The notes beneath the pieces are model-generated. The model saw only the letters and a list, made by a program, of their open reading frames with translations. It was not told the origin of the DNA and did not search any database. Position numbers and translations under genes: made by a program. A DNA stretch of 19,103 nt from Acidobacteriota bacterium (GTDB lineage: Bacteria; Acidobacteriota; Thermoanaerobaculia; Gp7-AA8): the NCBI GenBank assembly GCA_003223695.1, contig QHVY01000267.1, positions 1-19,103 of the forward strand. The letters run 5' to 3'. Numbering within the stretch: the stretch's first letter is position 1; the number at the start of each line of letters is the position of its first letter. Of the stretch, positions 6,975-16,581 are shown piece by piece.

Positions 6975-7975
6975 AGTTTTCGATTATCGGAGCCGGATCA
7001 TTCGGCACGGCGATGGCGATCGTCGCCGCCCGCTGCGGAAATGATGTTCTCCTCTGGGCCCACGACCCGCGCGTGGCGGAGGGAATCGAGCACCACCGAG
7101 TGAATCCGTCGTACCTCACCGGATTCAGCATCGACGGTCGGATCCGCGCGACCCATTCTCTCGAAGAATCTGCCGTATTCAGCGACGTCATCTTCATGGT
7201 TGTGCCGAGCCATCACTATCGCCGCGTTCTTTCCGATCTCAAATCGTGTTTGCCACGGCCTGTGAAGATCGTCTCCGGAACGAAAGGCATCGAGATCGAC
7301 ACTCTTGACCGTATGTCCGAGATCACCGCGAACGTTCTCGGCGACCGGCTGCGTGGATTTGCGGTGTTGTCTGGGCCGACATTCGCGCTGGAAACGGCTC
7401 GCGGCGACCCTACGGCGGCCGTTGTAGCATCGGACAACCGTGAACTCTCCGAGGAGGTTCAGCGGGCGCTTTCGTGCACGACATTCCGCCTGTACAACGC
7501 AACGGATGTGGTTGGCGTCGAGCTCGCCGGTTCGCTGAAGAATGTCATCGCCATCGCCGCCGGCGTTGTGGAAGGTCTTGGCCTCGGCTTCAACACGAAC
7601 GCCGCGCTGATCACTCGCGGTCTGCACGAGATCACAAAGCTCGGCGTGGCACTCGGTGGACGTCCCGAAACATTCGCCGGGCTCGCGGGCATGGGCGACC
7701 TGGTCCTCACCTGCACCGGCTCGCTGTCCCGGAATCGCAGCGTCGGGGTGGCGTTAGGCCGCGGCAAGCGGCTCGACGAAATTCTCGACGAGGCGAAGTT
7801 CGTGGCCGAAGGCGTGAAGACAGCGAAAGCGGCGAAAGAACTGGCGGAACGGCATCACATCGAGATGCCCATTACTGCAGAGATGTATCGCGTTCTGTAC
7901 GAAAACGAATCGCCGCCGAAAGCCATCCAGCGGCTGATGTCTCGGTCACTAAAACCCGAATCTACAGTTGTTTAA
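6971..7975 (+). CDS. gpsA: Glycerol-3-phosphate dehydrogenase [NAD(P)+]
   Basis: Seen: 334 residues from GTG 6971. N-terminal Rossmann motif IIGAGSFGTAMA (5-15), VSGTKGIE with K105, LSGPTFALE near 133, the catalytic lysine K190 in ELAGSLKNVIAIA, then GMGDLVLTCTGSLSRNR near 240 and AEGVKTAKA. Length is normal for GpsA. The enzyme reduces dihydroxyacetone phosphate to sn-glycerol-3-phosphate, the substrate of PlsY, so plsY-gpsA is a logical pair. GTG is chosen because it forms a 4-nt GTGA overlap with the original plsY stop and homology begins at KFSIIGAG. Because plsY has lost a frame-changing segment, the reading frame is also open upstream into plsY, so annotation tools may report one fused protein. 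Confidence 0.95.
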   Translation: MKFSIIGAGSFGTAMAIVAARCGNDVLLWAHDPRVAEGIEHHRVNPSYLTGFSIDGRIRATHSLEESAVFSDVIFMVVPSHHYRRVLSDLKSCLPRPVKIVSGTKGIEIDTLDRMSEITANVLGDRLRGFAVLSGPTFALETARGDPTAAVVASDNRELSEEVQRALSCTTFRLYNATDVVGVELAGSLKNVIAIAAGVVEGLGLGFNTNAALITRGLHEITKLGVALGGRPETFAGLAGMGDLVLTCTGSLSRNRSVGVALGRGKRLDEILDEAKFVAEGVKTAKAAKELAERHHIEMPITAEMYRVLYENESPPKAIQRLMSRSLKPESTVV

Positions 7976-8017
7976 CTCAGGCGCCGAATGGCCCCTCGCT
8001 TGCAGCTTCTGTAGACC

Positions 8018-8164
8018 ATGTTGCGCTTCTTGAAGAAGGTCTTGATGTTCCGAATTGGGCAGAAAGCATCGCGCGGCTTCGCACGCACGATCGGCGTCCG
8101 CCGGCCGTTTTCCGGGATCATCGGCTTGATCGGCGGCATGAAGTACATGCGCCGTCACGCGTAG
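8018..8164 (+). CDS. Small basic protein, 48 residues, unknown function
   Basis: Seen: an ATG-to-TAG frame of 48 codons, beginning MLRFLKKVLMFRIGQKASRG and ending GIIGLIGGMKYMRRHA. An in-frame TAG just upstream (8012-8014) fixes the start at ATG 8018 or TTG 8021. The product has about a dozen Lys/Arg residues and a short Gly/Ile-rich hydrophobic stretch (GIIGLIGG), so it could be membrane-associated. No good Shine-Dalgarno is present. It fills the only sizeable gap (7976-8167) after gpsA on the same strand and ends 3 nt from the convergent stop of the next gene. I do not recognise a family. It is called because composition and position fit a gene; a chance ORF remains possible. Confidence 0.5.
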   Translation: MLRFLKKVLMFRIGQKASRGFARTIGVRRPFSGIIGLIGGMKYMRRHA

Positions 8165-8167
8165 AGA

Positions 8168-8674
8168 TCAGCGCTCTGGCGGCTTCGTTGGAGCGACGGT
8201 CTGCGGCTGCGTCGACGTGATCTGATTCATGACGTGCTCTTGCATTGCCGGATCGTTGACTCGCTCTTCGACGCTCTCGCCATAGTAGTCGGCGGCAGCG
8301 TTGCTGAGCTGACGCTGCTTTTTCGCGGCCTCACGTTTCGCATATGCGTCGGCCTCTGCCTTTGCGCGCATTGCCGTTTCCGTGGGCGCGGCGTTAGTAG
8401 CCTGCGATGCGGACGCCGGCGGAAGAGGATTGTTGATCGTGGTCGTGGTGAAGTGACCGCCAGTGCGCACGAGCGTTTCATTCGTGATCACGTTTGTCGG
8501 TTTTTTGCCCAGCCGTCCGGTGGCTTTCGCGGCGCGGACGAGTGGCGAATCCTGGTTTTGAGCGGTCGCTGGCTGTGCCAGCACCTTGGTCGTGGTGTTC
8601 GGCATGTCCTGAGCAACTGCAGAGATCGGCAGAGTCAGGGCAGCGATCGAAATCACGGCAGTCAGCGATTTCAT
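8168..8674 (-). CDS. Exported protein of unknown function, paralogue A
   Basis: Seen: 168 residues with a clear signal peptide (MKSLTAVISIAALTLPISAVA, cut before QD). A mature N-terminal region follows that is shared with the neighbour at 8728-9291: QDMPNTTTKVLA near 22, DSPLVRAAKATGRLGKKP near 42, VITNETLVRTGGHF near 62. The C-terminal half is Ala/Thr/Gln-rich and charged, contains ADYY, and ends in PPER, as does the paralogue. No enzymatic motif is visible. A perfect AGGAGG lies 4 nt before the ATG, and a -35/-10 pair (8696-8723) sits in the 53-nt gap to the paralogue, so it can be transcribed on its own. Likely periplasmic. Function unknown; the family is not recognised. Confidence 0.85.
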   Translation of the reverse strand: MKSLTAVISIAALTLPISAVAQDMPNTTTKVLAQPATAQNQDSPLVRAAKATGRLGKKPTNVITNETLVRTGGHFTTTTINNPLPPASASQATNAAPTETAMRAKAEADAYAKREAAKKQRQLSNAAADYYGESVEERVNDPAMQEHVMNQITSTQPQTVAPTKPPER

Positions 8675-8695
8675 GGAGCCTCCTGCGAAGGGTCA

Positions 8696-8723
8696 ATGTT
8701 ACCGGGGCACTCAGTTATTTCAA
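8696..8723 (-). promoter_or_regulatory. Promoter of paralogue A
   Basis: On the minus strand: TTGAAA (8723-8718), 16-nt spacer, TAACAT (8701-8696), then an expected start near 8689 and AGGAGG at 8684-8679. The same spacing and much of the same sequence recur before paralogue B, so the site is supported by duplication as well as by consensus. Confidence 0.75.
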
Positions 8724-8727
8724 GCGA

Positions 8728-9291
8728 TCAGCGTTCCGGCGGCCTGTTCGTATTCGCCGTCTCGAGTTGGGTTGTCGTCGCCTGGTTCAGCTGAGTGGTC
8801 GACGTGCGGTCGTACTGGACCGTTGATCCCTGACTGAGCTGAGTTGTCGACGCCTGATTGAGCTGGGTCGTCGGCAACTGATTTAGCTGGCTTGTCGATA
8901 TCCGAGTGATCTGCCCGTTTGTCGGCTGAGCGATCTGTGCCGCGACGGGCGGCGCGATCTTGCGGTAATAGTCCGCTGGCGAATTGTTCGACTGCTGCGC
9001 TTTCGTTGTCGCCGCGTTACGCTGATTCTTGGCCTGAGGATTTTCTGTCGTCGCATCGGCAATCGCGAAATGGCCACCTGACCGAGCCAGCGTTTCGTTG
9101 GTGATCACGATTCCGGGCTTCTTGTTCAGTCGTCCGCTGGCTTTCGCGGCCCGGACAAGTGGGGAATCTTGAGGCTGCGAGCTCACGGGCACCGCCAAGA
9201 CCTTTGTGGTGGTGTTCGGCATGTCCTGAGCAATCGCGCATAGTGGCAACGCGAGAGCAGCGATCGAGATCAGGGTGATGAACGGTTTCAT
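8728..9291 (-). CDS. Exported protein of unknown function with TTQLNQ octapeptide repeats, paralogue B
   Basis: Seen: 187 residues with a signal peptide ending AIA before Q22. The conserved block is the same as in paralogue A (QDMPNTTTKVLA, DSPLVRAAKASGRLNKKP, VITNETLARSGGHF). It adds a C-terminal run of about six 8-residue repeats (residues about 131-180) built on TTQLNQ(A/S)(S/T), then ends NRPPER. The repeats are Thr/Gln-rich and uncharged, which suggests a surface or structural role, but this is inference. AGGAGG lies 4 nt before the ATG, and a promoter matching that of paralogue A lies at 9313-9340. It is upstream of A on the same strand, so read-through is possible. No known family recognised. 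The pair arose by tandem duplication that included the promoter. Confidence 0.85.
   Translation of the reverse strand: MKPFITLISIAALALPLCAIAQDMPNTTTKVLAVPVSSQPQDSPLVRAAKASGRLNKKPGIVITNETLARSGGHFAIADATTENPQAKNQRNAATTKAQQSNNSPADYYRKIAPPVAAQIAQPTNGQITRISTSQLNQLPTTQLNQASTTQLSQGSTVQYDRTSTTQLNQATTTQLETANTNRPPER
8752..8901 (-). repeat. In-frame 24-bp repeats encoding TTQLNQ-type octapeptides
   Basis: Six consecutive 8-codon units inside paralogue B: TSQLNQLP, TTQLNQAS, TTQLSQGS, TVQYDRTS, TTQLNQAT, TTQLETAN. The DNA units have diverged, so the array is old or under selection. Paralogue A lacks it. Confidence 0.8.
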
Positions 9292-9312
9292 GGGGCCTCC
9301 TGTGATAGGTCG

Positions 9313-9340
9313 ATGTTACGCTGGCGCGCGTTTATTTCAC
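9313..9340 (-). promoter_or_regulatory. Promoter of paralogue B
   Basis: On the minus strand: GTGAAA (9340-9335), 16-nt spacer, TAACAT (9318-9313), followed by AGGAGG at 9301-9296 and the ATG at 9291. It aligns base for base with the promoter of paralogue A (TGAAATAA, spacer ending in G, TAACAT, GACC), which supports both calls. Confidence 0.7.
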
Positions 9341-9374
9341 TAATCGCCCCGAAACTTGCATTTTTGGTCCGGGA

Positions 9375-9944
9375 ATGTCGCCAGAGCTACTACTTCACAA
9401 ATTCGGTTATTTCGCCGTCTTCATCGGCACGTTTCTCGAGGGCGAGACGATTCTGGTCATGGCCGGATTCTTCGCTGAGCGCGGGTACCTGCAGATCTTC
9501 ATCGTGGCGTTGGTCGCCGCAGCAGGTGCCTACACCGGTCATGTGTTCTGGTTCTGGCTCGGGCGCACCAAGGGAGTCAAGCTTCTCGACCGCTTTCCGA
9601 AGATGAAGAAACACTTCGGCCGCGGGATTCGCATCTTCGAACGCTACGGCGCGCCGGCAATTTTCATCACCCAGTGGCTCTACGGACTTCGCGTCACATG
9701 CGCGGTCATCATCGGCATCTCTCGCATTTCGATGCTGAAATTTCTCGTCCTTGAAGCAATCACTTGCATCGTTTGGGCAGCAGTGATCAGTGCCGCAGGC
9801 TACTACTTCGGCCGCGCAGTCGAATCGGTCCTTGGCCGCGCCGCGCACATCGAGAAGTGGGGCCTGCTGATTCTCGTCGTCGGCGGTATCGCGGTCTGGC
9901 TGTACCACCGATTAAAAGAGCGTCGAGCAGAGGAAGAGTCCTAA
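9375..9944 (+). CDS. DedA family membrane protein (VTT/SNARE-associated domain)
   Basis: Seen: 189 residues, strongly hydrophobic, with four or five likely membrane segments. DedA landmarks: GTFLEGETILVMAGFFAERG near 18-37, GAYTGHVFWFWLGR near 51, an amphipathic KxxxxFGRGIRIFERYG segment near 80, then ITQWLYGLRVTCAVIIGISR near 98-117, and a final helix before a charged tail. Family knowledge: DedA/VTT proteins act in membrane homeostasis, including flipping of undecaprenyl phosphate or phospholipid carriers in some members; which lipid this one handles cannot be told. The start ATG 9375 has only a weak GGTCCGGG upstream. It is divergent from paralogue B (83-nt gap). Its stop overlaps the stop of the convergent hydrolase gene (shared CTAA), so no terminator separates them. 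Confidence 0.92.
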   Translation: MSPELLLHKFGYFAVFIGTFLEGETILVMAGFFAERGYLQIFIVALVAAAGAYTGHVFWFWLGRTKGVKLLDRFPKMKKHFGRGIRIFERYGAPAIFITQWLYGLRVTCAVIIGISRISMLKFLVLEAITCIVWAAVISAAGYYFGRAVESVLGRAAHIEKWGLLILVVGGIAVWLYHRLKERRAEEES

Positions 9945-10720
9945 AGATCGCGGAGAAATGATCGAACTGCCGCTCTCAAATCGTCCCGCCTCTGCATCAC
10001 TGGAGAATGCCCGGCCGCCGGCAGAAGGACGAATTTCGATGTCGCGATTCCTTCATGAAGTTTTTTCGAGTGCGAAGGCGGCGCGATGACGTCGGCATCT
10101 CCCGCCAGGATCAGCGTCGGCGCGCGAATCTCCCCGAGCCAATCGCGTGCATCGAATTCCCACAACGCGGGCATGACTCGTCGCATCTGATCCGAAATCG
10201 GCAGCGGCGACGCCATGAGCGCCGGACCGTTCACTCGGCGAAAGACCGTGCCGACTCTCTTCACGTCAATCCATTCGGTGGCCGATGGATCTCCAACTTC
10301 CTCGTGAGCGCTCGGATCGATCAGGCCCTGTCGTGTCAGCGCCACACGCCATGAGACGTGGTACGGACTCAAAATGCATGTCTCGTCGGCCAGGCGAGCT
10401 CGAAAACAGGGGCAGGCGCTTTCGAGGATCAATCCCGAAAGCGAGTCGGGGTATCGTCGAGCGTACATCTCGCCTAACCAACCGCCGCCAGAGATTCCCC
10501 AGAAAACCCATCGCTCGATTGCGAGCTGACGACGCGCCTCCTCGAGCTCATCGACCATGTCCTCTAATCCGGCGCTGCGCGGGTTCACACAAACAGCAGA
10601 AAATTGAGTCGTCTCTTGAAGTAGCGCGACAGCTTTTTCTGTGAATGTGTCCGCAGGATGCGCGGCGCAGATGATCGGCTCACTTTCCGTGAGCGATCCG
10701 CCGACATGTAGATCGAGCAA
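9941..10720 (-). CDS. Alpha/beta hydrolase
   Basis: Seen: about 259 residues from TTG 10720. Nucleophile elbow FWGISGGGWLG with S77 (GxSxG), the likely acid in LILAGDADVIAPP, and the catalytic histidine in LLPAAGHSPVMQ near the C-terminus complete the triad. Substrate unknown; this superfamily includes esterases, lipases and haloperoxidase-like enzymes. Start choice: an ATG 29 codons upstream (10807) lies inside ppdK and adds a basic, unrelated tail. TTG 10720 begins one base after the ppdK TGA and has GAGGG just upstream, so coupled translation from ppdK is more likely. It is the last gene of the glyQ-glyS-lipoprotein-ppdK operon. No CDS link between the hydrolase and PPDK is obvious. Confidence 0.85.
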   Translation of the reverse strand: MLDLHVGGSLTESEPIICAAHPADTFTEKAVALLQETTQFSAVCVNPRSAGLEDMVDELEEARRQLAIERWVFWGISGGGWLGEMYARRYPDSLSGLILESACPCFRARLADETCILSPYHVSWRVALTRQGLIDPSAHEEVGDPSATEWIDVKRVGTVFRRVNGPALMASPLPISDQMRRVMPALWEFDARDWLGEIRAPTLILAGDADVIAPPSHSKKLHEGIATSKFVLLPAAGHSPVMQRRDDLRAAVRSFLRDL

Positions 10721-10721
10721 C

Positions 10722-13454
<2,733 letters not shown>

Positions 13455-13464
13455 AGCGGCGGGA

Positions 13465-14622
13465 TTATCTCCGAATCTCGAGATCGACTGTGCTGTAGAG
13501 AGCGCGCATGACATCGGTGACTGGAGGCTGTCGAGGATCATCGCTCCCCTGCGCGACAAATTTGACGCCGCTGAGATTGAATTTCTGCCGAAGCGCCGCG
13601 AGCGTGCGCTCGGCCGCCGCGCGGTTCTGCTCCGTTGTCGCGAAATTGAATTCGTGCGCGACGAGCACCGCGTTCGGCGCACTCCTGAGCAAACGAGGGA
13701 GATCGCTGTCGTCGTAAAGCGAAAAGCGTCCCGTACGATGGATCAGCGCCATCGGCACATCGAGTGTAGCGGCGGGCTTTAGCCCGCCGACGGCAGTGCA
13801 CGTCTGCCGTTGCCCATACCACGCGATGTCGAAAAACATCGGGATCACTTCTTCGTGATAGTTCAGAGCATTCAGATGCTGACCGTCAGGCGAGACCGTG
13901 GCGATAGTCATGCCGTAATCGTTGCCGCGAATCCAATTCAGACGGTACACGCGGCCATCGAATCCGCCATCGAAGTGCATCGGTTCCTTTCCCGCTTCGA
14001 GAACGCCGACGACATGCGTACCGCGACGCTCGAACTGCGCGCGCTGCCCGTTGAACGACCAGCAGCCGGTGATATCGCCGGGATGCGGCCGCTCGACCTC
14101 CACGCCGCGAGCGAGCACGGAACGCAGCTCGACATCGTGATCACGGATCATCGGATCGCTCATGGTCACGCGAATCATTGACGCATCGAAGGGCTTCACC
14201 TCGAACCACTGCGCGTCGTTGCTGTCCGCAGATTTGACCGTGGTCACGGGCATGAACTTGCGGCCGTCGAGCGAGCTCTCGAATACGACGTGATTCGCGG
14301 TGAAGGCGCCATGCGAAATGGTCCGAATGCCGATCTTGTCGATGCGACTCCGTGCCGGCAGCGCGATAGTCATCGATTGCGGCAGATCGTGTGGAGGATT
14401 CATCCAGAATGACGCCGGCTCGCCATCGATCGCGCGTATCGGCGAGAGCTCGAGCATGAGTTCGCCGCTGCGCGAGATCACCGTTGCGCCATGCGCGAGC
14501 TCGAGGACGCTCGTGCGCTCGGCCGAGTCGTCGGCCGGTTTGTCTTGCGGAGCCTCGGCCGCGGGTTCCGGGCGACGGGAGCACGCCGCGAGAAGTAAAG
14601 CGATCATGAGCAGCCGTTTCAC
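13465..14622 (-). CDS. Lipoprotein with discoidin-like (F5/8 type C) domain and OmpA-like C-terminus
   Basis: Seen: 385 residues from GTG 14622. A lipoprotein signal (LLMIALLLAAC, lipobox LAAC, C14) is followed by an Ala/Pro/Glu linker. Residues about 40-175 look like a discoidin/F5-8 type C beta-sandwich: IDGEPASFWMNPP, MTIALPARSRIDKIGIR, VVFESSLDGRKF, FEVKPFDASMIRVTMSD. A middle region (about 180-280) has no family I recognise. Residues about 295-385 resemble a degenerate OmpA-like fold (AVLVAHEFNFATTEQNRAAAERTLAALR ... STVDLEIRR in outline); this call is weak. The GTG overlaps the glyS stop by 4 nt (GTGA), and ppdK follows 10 nt downstream, so it is translated as part of the glyQS-ppdK operon. 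A REP-like palindrome is embedded at 13770-13789 and encodes GGLKPAA. Its role is unknown; binding cell-surface glycans is a guess from the fold. Confidence 0.82.
   Translation of the reverse strand: MKRLLMIALLLAACSRRPEPAAEAPQDKPADDSAERTSVLELAHGATVISRSGELMLELSPIRAIDGEPASFWMNPPHDLPQSMTIALPARSRIDKIGIRTISHGAFTANHVVFESSLDGRKFMPVTTVKSADSNDAQWFEVKPFDASMIRVTMSDPMIRDHDVELRSVLARGVEVERPHPGDITGCWSFNGQRAQFERRGTHVVGVLEAGKEPMHFDGGFDGRVYRLNWIRGNDYGMTIATVSPDGQHLNALNYHEEVIPMFFDIAWYGQRQTCTAVGGLKPAATLDVPMALIHRTGRFSLYDDSDLPRLLRSAPNAVLVAHEFNFATTEQNRAAAERTLAALRQKFNLSGVKFVAQGSDDPRQPPVTDVMRALYSTVDLEIRR
13770..13789. repeat. REP-like GC palindrome inside a coding sequence
   Basis: CGGCGGGC (13770-13777) and GCCCGCCG (13782-13789) form a perfect 8-bp stem around TTTA. 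On the minus strand it encodes GGLKPAA in the lipoprotein without a frame change. Palindromes of the form GGCGGGCTAAAGCCCGCC recur between genes in Acidobacteriota-type genomes, from general knowledge; the copy number here is unknown. Confidence 0.6.
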
Positions 14623-15443
14623 GCGCGGTAGTCGGAACGGTCGACGACGATCTTCGTCACGTCGGCGATCTTGCCCGCCGCCTGTCCAACCTTCTGCAGC
14701 AACGACATGCGATTTCGGCGTAACGCATTGTCATCCACCATGACCATGACTTCTTTGAAAAAACTCTCGAGCTCTGGTGCCATCGCAGCGAACGATTGCA
14801 TCGCGCGCACGTAATTGCGTTCCGAGATCATCTCGTCGATCTGATCACCGACCATAGTCGCGAGGTCATTGAGTCGAACTTCCTCCGGCTCGCGGAGGAG
14901 TCGGAGATCGATCGGCTCTGGAGTGTGGCCGACCGTGATGTTTGCAATTCGTTTCGCGGAATCGAGAATGGAAAGAAAGTTTGGTTCACTTCGCATCATC
15001 TTCAGAGCAGCGACGCGTTCGACGAGATCGGTCAAGAGGCCGTAACCCGGGTGCATGGCAGCCTGGATCTCGTCATATCGGAACCCGTACGCAGACGACT
15101 GCAGAATTGTTTGAACACGATCTGAGAAAAAGGCGACGAACTCGTCGTCGACAGCAGTGTTGTGAGCGGCGAACGCAAACTGAAACAGCTCGTGGACCGT
15201 TATGCGGATCTCGCGGTCATCACGGTTGAGTAGAATTTGAATGATACCTTGTGCTGCGCGCCGTAAACCGAAGGGATCCCTCGATCCTGTCGCCCGAATT
15301 CCTACTGAGAACAAGCCAGCGAGCGTATCCATCTTGTCGGCGAGCGAAACGACGGCGTCGAAAACTGTCCGCGGCAGCCAGTCTTCGATATTGATCGGCA
15401 GGTAGTGATCGTAAATCGCCTGCCACACGCCTTCCGGATATCC
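14619..15443 (-). pseudogene. glyS: glyS C-terminal part (second fragment of frameshifted gene)
   Basis: Seen: this frame carries the C-terminal about 274 residues of glycyl-tRNA synthetase beta subunit, from GYPEGVWQAIYDHYLP through LADKMDTLAGLFSVGIR and ATGSRDPFGLRRAAQGII to the helical anticodon-binding end, with stop TGA 14619-14621. It is in the +1 frame relative to the N-terminal fragment. The first in-frame ATG-like start is near 15428 (GTG before WQAIYDHY), but homology extends upstream to 15443, so this is a continuation and not a separate gene. The stop overlaps the lipoprotein GTG by 4 nt, so operon structure is preserved. Confidence 0.88.
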
Positions 15444-16581
15444 CTACGAGGTCGGTTTTGCACAGATGTGCCGCTGTCAATGTGTCCGTCGGATTGGCTG
15501 AGATGTGCGCGCAGATCGATCGAGCGATCGCTTCGATACGTTTGGTTTTCTCGAGATAATTTCCCAGCTTCTCCTGAAACTGCAGATGTGTGAGCTGCTC
15601 GAGCCGCTCGGCGAGCTTCTTCCGCCGGTCGGTGTCGTAGAAAAACTTCGCGTCGGCAAAACGGGCATTCGTGACGAACGAGTTGCCGTACGCTGCGTTT
15701 CCGTCAGGGTCAGATTCGTTGTCCAGCGCGGCGAGGAACGAATTTGTCAGCTTCTCGTTCGCTCCGCGAATCGGAAGCTGTTTCTGATGTACGCGCATGA
15801 CGGTGACCAGCACCTCTTCCGGCAGCGCGAGATATTCAGAGCCAAACTCGGCGCGAAGCACGCCCGGGTATTCGGTGAGGTATTGCCACTGCGCCCAAAT
15901 CGTTCCGTCGAGCGAAGGCGTACCGTGAATCGAGTTCGCGAGAACGCGTGCGCGCTCGGCCATCACGTGGCGTCGTCGCGTGGCGTCGATCACCACCCGC
16001 GCCAATTCGAGCTTCGACACGTAAACGTTGTACGAAGTGACCGTAATCTTGCCAGGTGCGAGCGTGCGATGGCCGACCGTTGTCATCCCGGAACCGACGC
16101 CGAAGATCGAAATCGGCAGATGCTTCTCATCGAAAATCGAGAGCACAGAATGGATCGGCCGGATGTAGGAGTGCTCACCGCCGCTCCAGCGCATCATTTT
16201 CGGCCAGCGCAGACTCTCGACGATACGAGGCACGCGCTCCTGCAGAATTTCATCCGTGCCGCGGCCGGTGATGGGCCGGCGAATGCGAATGTAATCGCCG
16301 CCTTCGAGGACATCATCCATCGAAGCGTTGTTCTTTTTCAAAAATCCGAGGAGAGCTTGTTCGCCAGCTTTTCTGGGGGGGCCTTTCACCTCTTCTTCAC
16401 GATCGGTTTCACTCAGCGGCAGTTTCGATAGAAAAAAAATAATCCGCCTCGGCGTCGTCGTCACATAGACATTGGCACCGGCGAAGGCTTCGCTCAATTG
16501 CGTTCGCAGCGTCGTTTGCGCAGCGTCATGCATCCACGCCGGAATCTCTTCGGTGAGGAGCTCGAAAAAATACTCGGACAT
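15220..16581 (-). pseudogene. glyS: glyS N-terminal part, glycyl-tRNA synthetase beta subunit, frameshifted after residue 379
   Basis: Seen: ATG 16581 starts directly after the glyQ stop (TAGATG). Residues 1-379 are a normal GlyS: EYFFELLTEEIPAWM, VYVTTTPRRI, VKGPPRKAG, MRWSGGEHSYIRPIHS, LPEEVLVTVMRVHQKQLP, ADAKFFYDTDRR, LTAAHLCKTDLV. After V379 (15445-15447) this frame reads an unrelated basic tail to a stop at 15220. Compared with E. coli GlyS, about 22 residues (the EF..QGVMG..YA block) are missing between this part and the C-terminal fragment in the +1 frame. One deletion of about 65 bases near 15441-15447 would explain both. GlyQ and GlyS form the alpha2beta2 glycyl-tRNA synthetase, normally essential, so a sequencing or assembly error is a serious alternative to a true lesion. 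Confidence 0.9.

Noticed and set aside
8752..8901. 24-bp tandem repeats as a non-coding satellite
   Set aside because: They are in frame, keep the TTQLNQ pattern and lie inside a gene with a good start, so they are a protein repeat.
13455..13682. 76-residue N-terminal extension of PPDK
   Set aside because: It overlaps the upstream lipoprotein gene, is Arg/Ser-rich, and PPDK homology begins at the ATG at 13454.
15505..16431. 308-codon open frame on the plus strand
   Set aside because: Antisense shadow of the glyS N-terminal part, whose GlyS motifs are clear on the minus strand.
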